NCBI GenBank assembly: GCA_964432885.1
Contig: CAYSPG010000002.1
Span: 1-64,000 of the forward strand
Origin: CAYSPG01 sp964432885
GTDB lineage: Bacteria; Bacteroidota; Bacteroidia; AKYH767-A; OLB10
DNA: 64,000 nucleotides
Direction: 5' to 3'
Under the pieces are notes generated by a model. That model saw nothing but the letters and a program-made list of their open reading frames with translations, did not search any database and was not told the origin of the DNA. Position 1 is the first letter of the stretch, and each line of letters opens with the position of its first letter. Position numbers and translations under genes: made by a program. Positions 28,005 through 35,565 of this stretch are shown one piece after another.

Positions 28005-28925
28005 TTGGGACTAAAAATACTTCACCTTCCTCACAGCCAAATTGATAAATTAAAATGGAACCAAACCGTTTCGCAAGCGTCAAACTATTTGCCCTATGCG
28101 TACTCATGGTACCTTGATGTAGTATCTCCCGGTTGGAATGCCATGGTAAGCGAAGATTACTCATTTATATTTCCGCTTACGCACCGAAAAAAAATAGGCT
28201 TTACGTACTTGTATCAGCCTAAATTTACACAGCAGTTGGGTTTATTCTCAAAATATCCTATTGAAGAAAAATTTGTACTTACTTTTTTACAGAACATTCC
28301 GGTTCAGTATAAATTTATTGAAATTAACCTTAACGAAGCTTGCGCATTTGACTTAAGCGAAGAACTTGCCGAGCGAAAACGAAATATGCTTTTGGATTTA
28401 AACAAAAGCTACGATGAGTTGTGTAAATCCTACTCGCAAAACCACCAGCGAAATATTAAGAAAGCCGAAAAAAAAGAAATTAAAATAGTAAAAGAGACAT
28501 CGCCAGCTCTGGTTATTGAAATGTTTAAAAAAACAAAGGGCAAAGAAGTAAAAGCATTTGGGGCAGATGATTATGAAACGTTTTACAAACTGTGTGATGA
28601 ATTTGAAAAACGCAAGTGCTGCGAAATTTTGGTGGCCGAAATTGATCGCAAACCTATTGCAGGCGCTGTTTTTTTAATAACACCTTACCGCATTATTTTT
28701 TTATTTTCGGGAACATTGCCTGAGGCGTTAAATACCGGAGCCATGCATTTTATAATTGACAGCATGATAAAAAAATATGCCGGTAAAAATTTAGTTCTGG
28801 ATTTTGAAGGTTCAAATACACAATCGCTTGCATTTTTTTATGGCGGCTTTGGTGCAGCCGAACATGTATATTTACACATTAAACGAAACAATCTTCCATA
28901 CCTTTTACAGCTGATAAAAAAATAA
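28005..28925 (+). CDS. GNAT-fold acyltransferase (FemAB/BioF2-like)
   Basis: A protein of about 306 residues with an N-terminal SWYLDVVSPGWNAMVSEDYSFIFPLTHRKK segment, typical of a Bacteroidota family with a C-terminal GNAT acetyltransferase-like domain. The C-terminal half has QNHQRNIKKAEKK followed by ILVAEIDRKPIAGAVFL and LDFEGSNTQSLAFFYGGFGA, the acyl-donor-binding beta strand and final motif. The start is uncertain. A TTG at 28005 begins MGLKILHLPHSQIDKLKWN, as relatives usually do. An in-frame ATG at 27945 would add 20 residues unlike the family. It is followed 3 nt later by upp. The acceptor substrate is unknown. Confidence 0.75.
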   Translation: MGLKILHLPHSQIDKLKWNQTVSQASNYLPYAYSWYLDVVSPGWNAMVSEDYSFIFPLTHRKKIGFTYLYQPKFTQQLGLFSKYPIEEKFVLTFLQNIPVQYKFIEINLNEACAFDLSEELAERKRNMLLDLNKSYDELCKSYSQNHQRNIKKAEKKEIKIVKETSPALVIEMFKKTKGKEVKAFGADDYETFYKLCDEFEKRKCCEILVAEIDRKPIAGAVFLITPYRIIFLFSGTLPEALNTGAMHFIIDSMIKKYAGKNLVLDFEGSNTQSLAFFYGGFGAAEHVYLHIKRNNLPYLLQLIKK

Positions 28926-28928
28926 TTT

Positions 28929-29576
28929 ATGGTTCACGATTTAAGCAAAGACAATTCCATCATCCATCATTTTATTGCCGAACTGCGCGACATTGAAATA
29001 CAAAAAGACCGCATGCGTTTTCGAAGAAATCTTGAACGCATAGGCGAAATAGCCGCTTACGAAATAAGTAAAACATTTGCTTATAATCCTGTTGATATAA
29101 CCACACCGCTTGGCATAGCATCTGTTCCTCAAATGAAAGAACAGCCTGTACTTGCCACCATACTGCGTGCAGGGTTACCCTTGCACCAGGGATTGTTAAA
29201 TTATTTTGACCATGCCGACAATGCTTTTATCTCTGCATACCGAAGGCATCACAAAGATGGAAGCTTTGATATACATCTTGAGTATGTTTCAAGTCCAGCC
29301 ATTGAAAACCGAATATTAATTTTAAGCGACCCTATGCTTGCAACGGGCCAGTCGTTGGTTCAAACCTACAAAGCGTTGCTTGAGCGCGGCAAGCCATCTA
29401 TCACACACATAGTTGCAGCTATAGCCAGCACACAGGGCATTGCTCATGTGCAGGCCAGTTTGCCAGAAGGAATTAAACTATGGATTGGCGCAGTAGATGA
29501 TGAGCTTACCGTTCAATCTTACATTGTGCCCGGATTGGGAGACGCAGGTGATTTGGCTTTTGGCGAGAAAGAATAA
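28929..29576 (+). CDS. upp: Uracil phosphoribosyltransferase
   Basis: A 215-residue cytoplasmic salvage enzyme that makes UMP from uracil and PRPP. The PRPP-binding loop is LILSDPMLATGQS (around 131-143), and the uracil-binding signature VPGLGDAGDLAFG is at the C-terminus. ATILRAGLPL, the conserved glycine-rich loop, is at about 78-87. The length is normal. It is probably co-transcribed with the GNAT gene just upstream. Confidence 0.95.
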   Translation: MVHDLSKDNSIIHHFIAELRDIEIQKDRMRFRRNLERIGEIAAYEISKTFAYNPVDITTPLGIASVPQMKEQPVLATILRAGLPLHQGLLNYFDHADNAFISAYRRHHKDGSFDIHLEYVSSPAIENRILILSDPMLATGQSLVQTYKALLERGKPSITHIVAAIASTQGIAHVQASLPEGIKLWIGAVDDELTVQSYIVPGLGDAGDLAFGEKE

Positions 29577-29661
29577 TTTTCTTCCTCTATTTTTGCTCGG
29601 GCTATTCATCATATTGAATAAAGTTTGGCAAACACCCAAAACTTTTTTTCTCTATTTTAGT

Positions 29662-29682
29662 TTCGATATAAAAAATATCGAA
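29662..29682. repeat. 8-bp AT-rich hairpin (TTCGATAT/ATATCGAA)
   Basis: A perfect 8-bp inverted repeat with a 5-nt loop, in the 185-bp gap between upp and the membrane protein gene. It could be an operator or a weak structure in the leader of the next gene. No T-run follows. Confidence 0.45.
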
Positions 29683-29761
29683 CCGGCAAATTCATCATCT
29701 ATTTATACGTGGTTACAATAGCCAAAACAAACTATTCTTCATTACGATTATCCATCTTGAC

Positions 29762-30352
29762 TTGAACGAAACATTAAAAATAATTCTCATCATACTATTA
29801 AGCAGCGTAAAGTTTGTGGTGGGGCCTGCCTTTGCGTATTACGATCAGAAGTACGATTTTACTTTTTTTGAAGCCATACTGTATCCCATAATTGGTGGCA
29901 TGCTGGGGGTTTTTATTTTTAGCTTTTTTAGCGATCAGGTGGCTCATGCCGTTCATTGGATAAAGCATAAGATAAAACGTGTGGTAAAAAAGCGCCAGGT
30001 TTTTTCTGAACCAACTGTTGATGCTTCAGAAGATATCGTAGTAAATTATTCATATATCGAAAAAAATAAAATTTCAGAAAAAAAAATTTTTTCCAGGCAA
30101 AGCAGGCGCCTTGTAAAAATCTGGACTAAGTACGGATTGTTTGGAATTGCATTGCTAACGCCTGTACTCATCTCCATTCCTATTGGTACCATCGTTGCCA
30201 CAAGATTAATACACAACAAGAAAAAAATTTTTCTTTACATGTTTATATCCATCACATTTTGGTCGGTAGCAATGGTTTCATTTTTTGAACTCACCCATGT
30301 TTATTCTATAAAAGCACTGCAAAAACAAGTGCTTACCCCTGATGAACAATAA
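29762..30352 (+). CDS. Small integral membrane protein, unknown function
   Basis: A 196-residue protein with two hydrophobic helices near the N-terminus (about 5-25 and 35-60), a basic and polar middle (KIKRVVKKRQ, then an acidic patch) and two helices near the C-terminus (about 125-150 and 158-178). The start is TTG at 29762; no ATG fits. It overlaps the following HAD gene by 11 bp, so it heads a tight run with YjjG-like, rsgA and dtd. A weak likeness to small multidrug export-type membrane proteins is not enough to name it. Confidence 0.7.
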   Translation: MNETLKIILIILLSSVKFVVGPAFAYYDQKYDFTFFEAILYPIIGGMLGVFIFSFFSDQVAHAVHWIKHKIKRVVKKRQVFSEPTVDASEDIVVNYSYIEKNKISEKKIFSRQSRRLVKIWTKYGLFGIALLTPVLISIPIGTIVATRLIHNKKKIFLYMFISITFWSVAMVSFFELTHVYSIKALQKQVLTPDEQ

Positions 30353-31043
30353 AAAATACACCCATCTTTTTTTTGACCTTGATCACACACTTTGGGATAC
30401 CGATACCAATGCAAAGCAATCGCTTATTGAAATGTTTAACACGTTTGAGTTACATAAACACGGCATAAACAGCTCTGATGATTTTATTAATAAATATATT
30501 GCTATTAATAACAGGCTATGGACCGATTACAGTTTGGGAAAAATTAAAAAAGATTTTTTGCGCAATGGCCGATTTGAACTAACGCTAAAACTATTTGAAA
30601 TTACCAATAAGGATTTAGTTGCTTCATTAAGCGATTATTTTGTTGAACAAACTCCTTTTCGCAAAGCGCTGATGCCGTTTGCCGAAAAACTTTTACACCA
30701 TCTTAAACCTAACTACAAACTATTTATAATTACCAATGGCTTTAAAGAAGCACAACACCGAAAACTTCAGTCAGCAGGGATAGCTCATTTTTTTTCTGAT
30801 GTTTTTATATCCGAAGAGATTGGATTTCACAAACCCAACCCTCAAATTTTTAATTATGCGATAAATAAATCAGGAGCAAGCCTTACTAAAAGCCTGATGA
30901 TTGGCGATAACATTGAAACAGATATTGAAGGTGCCTTGTCTGCCGGTATGGATTGCGTTTACCTTAATACATCTGGCTTAAAACATGGGTTAGCCGTAAC
31001 TCACGAAACAAACTCGCTACACACATTAGTTGATTTATTATGA
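30342..31043 (+). CDS. HAD-family nucleotidase, YjjG-like
   Basis: A 233-residue haloacid dehalogenase superfamily phosphatase. Motif I FFDLDHTLWD (nucleophile D about residue 12), motif II FIITNGF, motif III lysine in IGFHKPNPQIF, and motif IV MIGDNIETDIEGA are all present. The helical cap and the LWD start match the YjjG family of noncanonical pyrimidine nucleotide phosphatases, which remove abnormal nucleotides. It overlaps its upstream neighbour by 11 bp and rsgA by 4 bp (ATGA). Confidence 0.88.
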   Translation: MNNKKYTHLFFDLDHTLWDTDTNAKQSLIEMFNTFELHKHGINSSDDFINKYIAINNRLWTDYSLGKIKKDFLRNGRFELTLKLFEITNKDLVASLSDYFVEQTPFRKALMPFAEKLLHHLKPNYKLFIITNGFKEAQHRKLQSAGIAHFFSDVFISEEIGFHKPNPQIFNYAINKSGASLTKSLMIGDNIETDIEGALSAGMDCVYLNTSGLKHGLAVTHETNSLHTLVDLL

Positions 31044-31960
31044 CTGAGCAGGGAATTGTAATTAAATCTACCGGCAGCGTGATAACGGTAAAAACGTTAA
31101 ATGGAGTTTTTCAATGTATGGTAAAAGGAAATTTCAGAATAAAAAATATTGACGCTACAAATCCTGTATCGGTGGGTGATATGGTTAAAATTGAAATTAA
31201 AACTGGCGATACAAATTTTATAACCGAACTGCTCGACCGCAAAAATTATATTGTACGTAAATCAGTAAAACTCTCAAAGCAAGTGCAGATACTTGCAGCC
31301 AATATTGATATGGCTTACGTAATTGCCACACCTGTTTTTCCAAAAACTTCCACTGGTTTTATTGACCGTTTTCTTTCAACTGCCGAAGCGTATTCAATAC
31401 CTGGAGGTATCATTTTTAATAAGTCCGATTTGTTTAATCATGAAATTGCTGAATATGTAGAAGGGCTAAAAAACCTGTATTCTAAAATTGGTTATCGAGT
31501 GATAGTGGTGTCTGCTCTCGACCCGCAATCCATTAATCCGTTGCAAGAAATTTTACAGGGAAAAATAAATTTATTTTCAGGTCATTCGGGAGTTGGAAAA
31601 TCATCACTGATAAATTCTCTTATTCCCGGATTAAATTTAAAAACACAAGACATATCATCACAGCATCTAAAGGGCACCCATACCACCACATTTGCAGAAA
31701 TGCATGAACTGCCACAAGGGGGATATATTATTGACACACCCGGTATTCGCGAATTTGGAATTACAGATGTTAACAAGCAAGAGGTAACCCATTACTTTCC
31801 TGAATTTTTTAACCTGTTAAACCAATGCAAATTCAATAATTGCATGCACATAAATGAAAGCGGCTGTGCAGTACTAGAAGCCCTGGCAAAAGGAGAAGTG
31901 GCTGCATCACGTTACCATAATTATTTAAGCATTGTAAACAACGAAGATTATTTTAAATAA
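31040..31960 (+). CDS. rsgA: Ribosome small-subunit-dependent GTPase A
   Basis: A 306-residue circularly permuted GTPase that acts late in 30S subunit assembly. It has an N-terminal OB fold (about 1-70). In the permuted GTPase order G4 comes early (IFNKSD), then P-loop GHSGVGKSS at 181-189, and G3 DTPGIREF. The C-terminal zinc knuckle is C263-x4-C268-x-H270-x5-C276. It is translationally coupled to the YjjG-like gene by ATGA overlap, and dtd starts at the very next base after its stop. Confidence 0.95.
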   Translation: MTEQGIVIKSTGSVITVKTLNGVFQCMVKGNFRIKNIDATNPVSVGDMVKIEIKTGDTNFITELLDRKNYIVRKSVKLSKQVQILAANIDMAYVIATPVFPKTSTGFIDRFLSTAEAYSIPGGIIFNKSDLFNHEIAEYVEGLKNLYSKIGYRVIVVSALDPQSINPLQEILQGKINLFSGHSGVGKSSLINSLIPGLNLKTQDISSQHLKGTHTTTFAEMHELPQGGYIIDTPGIREFGITDVNKQEVTHYFPEFFNLLNQCKFNNCMHINESGCAVLEALAKGEVAASRYHNYLSIVNNEDYFK

Positions 31961-32413
31961 ATGCGTGTAATAATTCAGCGTGTTAGCGAAGCATCGGTAA
32001 AAGTAAATGGCGAAATAATTTCGTCAATACATAACGGGCTGTTTATTTTGCTTGGAATTGAAAATGCCGATACACAGGAAGATGCCAACTGGCTTTGTAA
32101 AAAAATCATTGACCTTCGGATTTTTAATGATGCCAGGGGAGTTATGAATTTGTCGGTTAAAGAAACAGATGGTGATGTGCTTGTGGTTTCGCAATTTACA
32201 TTGCATGCAAGTACAAAAAAAGGAAACCGTCCATCATACATAAATGCCGCAAAACCGGATGCCGCTATTCCCCTTTATGAATACGTGGTGGCTGCCTTAC
32301 AAAATATGTTGCTAAAAAAAATACATACAGGCAAATTTGGCGCAGATATGAAAGTGAGTTTGATTAATGATGGTCCGGTAACAATATTTATAGATAGTAA
32401 GAATAGGCAATAA
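31961..32413 (+). CDS. dtd: D-aminoacyl-tRNA deacylase
   Basis: A 150-residue enzyme that hydrolyses D-amino acids (and glycine on the wrong tRNA) from tRNA. The N-terminus MRVIIQRVSEASV, the active-site motif SQFTLHAST and the NDGPVT motif near the C-terminus are diagnostic. It follows rsgA with no gap. Together with rsgA it forms a translation-quality pair. Confidence 0.96.
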   Translation: MRVIIQRVSEASVKVNGEIISSIHNGLFILLGIENADTQEDANWLCKKIIDLRIFNDARGVMNLSVKETDGDVLVVSQFTLHASTKKGNRPSYINAAKPDAAIPLYEYVVAALQNMLLKKIHTGKFGADMKVSLINDGPVTIFIDSKNRQ

Positions 32414-32508
32414 TTTTTTAAGTGAGAGTATCCTTATTTTATGAATAAAAAAATATGACACTAAGCCTTATCAATTTCCAAAAACAAAAAAAATTAATCA
32501 TATAAAAA

Positions 32509-32838
32509 ATGCATCTATCAGAAGCACAACAAAAAGTTGATGATTGGATAAAGCAACATGGCGTTAGATATTTCAGCGAACTTACAAACATGGCGTTGCT
32601 TACAGAGGAAGTTGGAGAACTTGCCCGCATTATTGCCCGCACATATGGCGAACAATCTTTCAAAGAATCGGATAAAACCAAAAATCTTGCTGACGAATTA
32701 GCTGATGTTTTTTTTGTTTTGGTATGCATAGCAAATCAAACAGGTGTTGACCTAACAACAGCATTTGAAAAAAACCTTGAAAAAAAAATCACACGTGATG
32801 CCAGCCGGCATCATGACAATGATAAGCTAAAAGGTTAG
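32509..32838 (+). CDS. MazG-like nucleotide pyrophosphohydrolase
   Basis: A 109-residue all-alpha NTP pyrophosphohydrolase. The metal-binding residues are visible as LLTEEVGELAR and, after about 25 residues, LADELADVFFVL, the EExxE...ExxD pattern. This small single-domain type removes non-canonical or excess nucleoside triphosphates. It lies 95 nt after dtd and shares a 4-bp overlap of stop codons with the convergent S46 peptidase. Confidence 0.88.
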   Translation: MHLSEAQQKVDDWIKQHGVRYFSELTNMALLTEEVGELARIIARTYGEQSFKESDKTKNLADELADVFFVLVCIANQTGVDLTTAFEKNLEKKITRDASRHHDNDKLKG

Positions 32839-34997
32839 TCGGTTACTATTTTTAATTCTTCAATCAGCCTTTTACATTCAGCTACTTTATCAATTACAAA
32901 AAGTGTGTAGCGTATATCAAGTGTTATATTTCTGCAACGCTCAGGGTCAAACATAATATCGCTCATGGTACCTTCCCATACTCGGTCAAAATTGGTTCCA
33001 ATAAGTTCTCCTTTGGCATTAAGCACCGGGCTTCCTGAATTACCACCGGTTGTATGATTACTTGCAATAAAGCACGGACGGATATTTCCATTTTGAGCAT
33101 AACGCCCAAAATCTTTTTTGTAATAAACATCCATTAATTTTTTGGGAGCGTCAAAATCGTAATTGGTTGGATCATATTTTTCCACAACCCCATCAAGAGT
33201 GGTGTAATAATTATAGGTAACCCCATCCTTAGGTTTATAGCCTTCCACTTTTCCGTATGCAACACGTAATGTGGAGTTGGCGTCAGGATAAAAGTTCTTT
33301 TTACCCTCGTTCATTTCCATTTGCGCCTGCATGTAGGTGCGTTGCAGTAAATTTATTTTCTGAATATTGGTTTGAAATACAGGGCTAACTTTTTCGGAAT
33401 AAGCCGTAGCACATAAGTTCCAAAGTTTGTAGGCAGGGTCGTTTAGCAGTTTTTTTACCTTTTTTGATGAGTAAGAATTTAAAAATGCCTCTGCTTTTTG
33501 ATGCGAAGCCATAAACGAATTTTTATAAACATCTTCAGCATAAGCTTCGTAATTGCTTTTATACTTTGAGTTAATAAAGCTTAAATCGGGCTGTAAATTT
33601 TTGTCAACATTTTGGCAGTACATTTTTAGCAGCAAGGCAAAAAGTTTTTTATCAATGGGTAAATAATAATTCTTGAAAAAGCCTTTGCTGTTCTCTATTA
33701 GTTTTTTGGCTTCATCGCCAATTGCTTTTTCATCGGGCTTATCGATTTGCGATAATTCAACCAATTTTTTGTAGGCACCTGCATAATTCAATAGCTCAAT
33801 TCCAAGCACAGCTTCGTTATGATAATCGGTTGCCTTGGCAAACAATTTAACTTCTTCGTATTGTTGGTTAAAATCTTTGGTTAGTGTTCCAAATTTTTTT
33901 GCGCGGGCGGCATCTGCATTTGCCCAGATATTAAACTGCACCTCAAGCTCTTTTTTCTTTTCTATGGCATCTAATCGTTTAAGCCCAAGCAACTCGCCCT
34001 TCCATTTTTTATAGGCATTCTCAATACCGGCATACTTTGATGCATATTGTATGCGCACGGTATCATTTGCACGGATGTGTTCGTCCATAATTTTTAAGCG
34101 GATATCGCGCACAGCAATTCGCGTGGGGTCGGTAGTTTCCATCACCAATTTAACAGCAGCAGATGGAAGATACTCCTGTGTACGACCTGGAAAACCGTAA
34201 ACCATTGTAAAGTCGTTTTCGTTTACTCCCTTAATTGAAATTGGAAACGAGTATCGTGGTTTAAATGGGATGTTTTCTTTTGAATATTCAGCGGGCTTAT
34301 TGTCTTTACCAGCATAAATTCTAAATAAAGAAAAATCTCCGGTATGTCTAGGCCACATCCAGTTATCAGCATCAGCACCAAATTTTCCAATGCCCGATGG
34401 AGGGGCTCCCACCATGCGCACATCTTTAAACGTTTCGCTAACAATTACAAAAAATTTGTTGCCGTAAAAAAACGGTTTTACCTCAGCTGTGTAATGTGTT
34501 CCTTCAACGGCTGTTTTGCAGATCGTTTCTGAAAGTTCTTTGATTTTGGCGTTGCGTTGCGCCTCAGTCATATCCACACTTATCTGAGGCAAAATTTTTT
34601 CGGTAACATCATCCATTCTTATTATAAACGAAACGGTTAAGCCTGGACAAGGCAACTCATCCTCCTGTTTCATTGCCCAAAATCCATCAGTCAGGTAATC
34701 GTGTTCGATGGAACTATGTGATTGAATTTGCGAATAGCCGCAATGATGATTGGTAAGCAACAACCCTTTATCCGAAATCATTTCGCCTGTGCAACCTCCA
34801 CCAAACAATACCACTGCATCTTTTAAGCTTGTTTTATTTACAGCGTAAATAGAGTCAATAGGAATTTTTAAACCTTTTGTAATCATGGCATCAGCATTCA
34901 TGCTTTGTAGCAGCATGGGCAGCCACATGCCTTCATCGGCTTTGGTACTGAGTGAATAAGAAAAGATGAGGATTGCTGTAATAAGTCTTTTGAACAT
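32835..34997 (-). CDS. S46-family dipeptidyl peptidase, DPP11-like
   Basis: A 720-residue exported serine peptidase of the chymotrypsin-like S46 family, found in periplasm or outer membrane of Bacteroidota. The signal peptide is residues 1-20. GGGCTGEMISDKGLLLTNHHCG carries the catalytic histidine, and GNSGSPVLNAKGELIGTNFDR carries the serine. The residue 18 after the catalytic Ser is Arg (NFDR). In P. gingivalis this position is R673 in DPP11 and G673 in DPP7, so preference for Asp/Glu at P1 is predicted. Such enzymes supply dipeptides to amino-acid-fermenting or peptide-using cells. A helical insertion domain spans about 270-560. A TAGCTTTG box is upstream. Confidence 0.92.
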   Translation of the reverse strand: MFKRLITAILIFSYSLSTKADEGMWLPMLLQSMNADAMITKGLKIPIDSIYAVNKTSLKDAVVLFGGGCTGEMISDKGLLLTNHHCGYSQIQSHSSIEHDYLTDGFWAMKQEDELPCPGLTVSFIIRMDDVTEKILPQISVDMTEAQRNAKIKELSETICKTAVEGTHYTAEVKPFFYGNKFFVIVSETFKDVRMVGAPPSGIGKFGADADNWMWPRHTGDFSLFRIYAGKDNKPAEYSKENIPFKPRYSFPISIKGVNENDFTMVYGFPGRTQEYLPSAAVKLVMETTDPTRIAVRDIRLKIMDEHIRANDTVRIQYASKYAGIENAYKKWKGELLGLKRLDAIEKKKELEVQFNIWANADAARAKKFGTLTKDFNQQYEEVKLFAKATDYHNEAVLGIELLNYAGAYKKLVELSQIDKPDEKAIGDEAKKLIENSKGFFKNYYLPIDKKLFALLLKMYCQNVDKNLQPDLSFINSKYKSNYEAYAEDVYKNSFMASHQKAEAFLNSYSSKKVKKLLNDPAYKLWNLCATAYSEKVSPVFQTNIQKINLLQRTYMQAQMEMNEGKKNFYPDANSTLRVAYGKVEGYKPKDGVTYNYYTTLDGVVEKYDPTNYDFDAPKKLMDVYYKKDFGRYAQNGNIRPCFIASNHTTGGNSGSPVLNAKGELIGTNFDRVWEGTMSDIMFDPERCRNITLDIRYTLFVIDKVAECKRLIEELKIVTD

Positions 34998-35022
34998 AAT
35001 AGTGTTGTTTAATTATACAGGG

Positions 35023-35030
35023 CAAAGCTA
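35023..35030 (-). promoter_or_regulatory. Candidate -7 box TAGCTTTG
   Basis: Exact match to TAnnTTTG on the minus strand, 25 nt before the S46 peptidase ATG. A -33 element at the usual spacing is not obvious. Confidence 0.4.
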
Positions 35031-35117
35031 TTAAAGTTGGTCAGTGGGTACTGTAGCAACTACCCCAATTAAGTAAACTTTAACACACTTTAGCGTTTAC
35101 AAACAGAGCAACAAATT

Positions 35118-35456
35118 CTATTCCTGATGTGCTCCTTTTTTACAACACTCAGGCAATTTTGAATACGCTGAAGTATCAGCAGGAACACCATCTGCATCAT
35201 ATCCAATTTTTGCAACAGCCTGCTTAATCTTTTCAGGGGTTGTTTTTCCCGGATTGTAGGTAACCGTTAAAATTTTTGAATCCACATCCAGCTTGCAAAA
35301 TTTTACACCTTTCTCGTAAATCAAACTCGATTCAATTCTTTTTTTGCATATATCACACTCAGCCGAAGTTATAATTTTTATTTCTTCCGCCTTTTTTGAT
35401 TGGGAATAAGCTATGCTTGTTATCAATAGCAGCAGTATTGTTATTAGTCTTTTCAT
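35118..35456 (-). CDS. Exported heavy-metal-associated (HMA) domain protein
   Basis: A 112-residue protein with a signal peptide (residues 1-19, ending YSQ) and one HMA domain of ferredoxin-like fold. The metal-binding CxxC is ECDICKK (C34, C37). The C-terminal tail has a further cysteine pair (LPECCKKG). Proteins of this type bind Cu(I) or similar soft metals. It is the last gene of a minus-strand trio with a TonB-dependent receptor and a Cys-rich membrane protein, which together suggest copper handling at the cell envelope. Confidence 0.85.
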   Translation of the reverse strand: MKRLITILLLLITSIAYSQSKKAEEIKIITSAECDICKKRIESSLIYEKGVKFCKLDVDSKILTVTYNPGKTTPEKIKQAVAKIGYDADGVPADTSAYSKLPECCKKGAHQE

Positions 35457-35475
35457 TTTTCTATTGTTAAATAGT

Positions 35476-35565
35476 TAAGTTGTTTCATCGTTGAATTGTT
35501 TCATTTTTATTATGATTATTAAAATTGTAAATCGTACACCGAAGCATCGGGGCGTAAATCGCATA
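35476..35565. repeat. AT-rich leader-type simple repeats before the HMA gene
   Basis: On the minus strand GAAACAATTCAACGATGAAACAACTTAAC-like text precedes the HMA start. Next to the TonB receptor stop lie two copies of the AAATCG(T/C)A-type motif, like those before glyA. These are the same style of simple repeats seen at other gene starts in the window. Confidence 0.5.

Noticed and set aside
29497..29721. 74-codon frame starting inside upp and running into the gap
   Set aside because: It begins in another frame of upp and shows no recognisable domain or start context.
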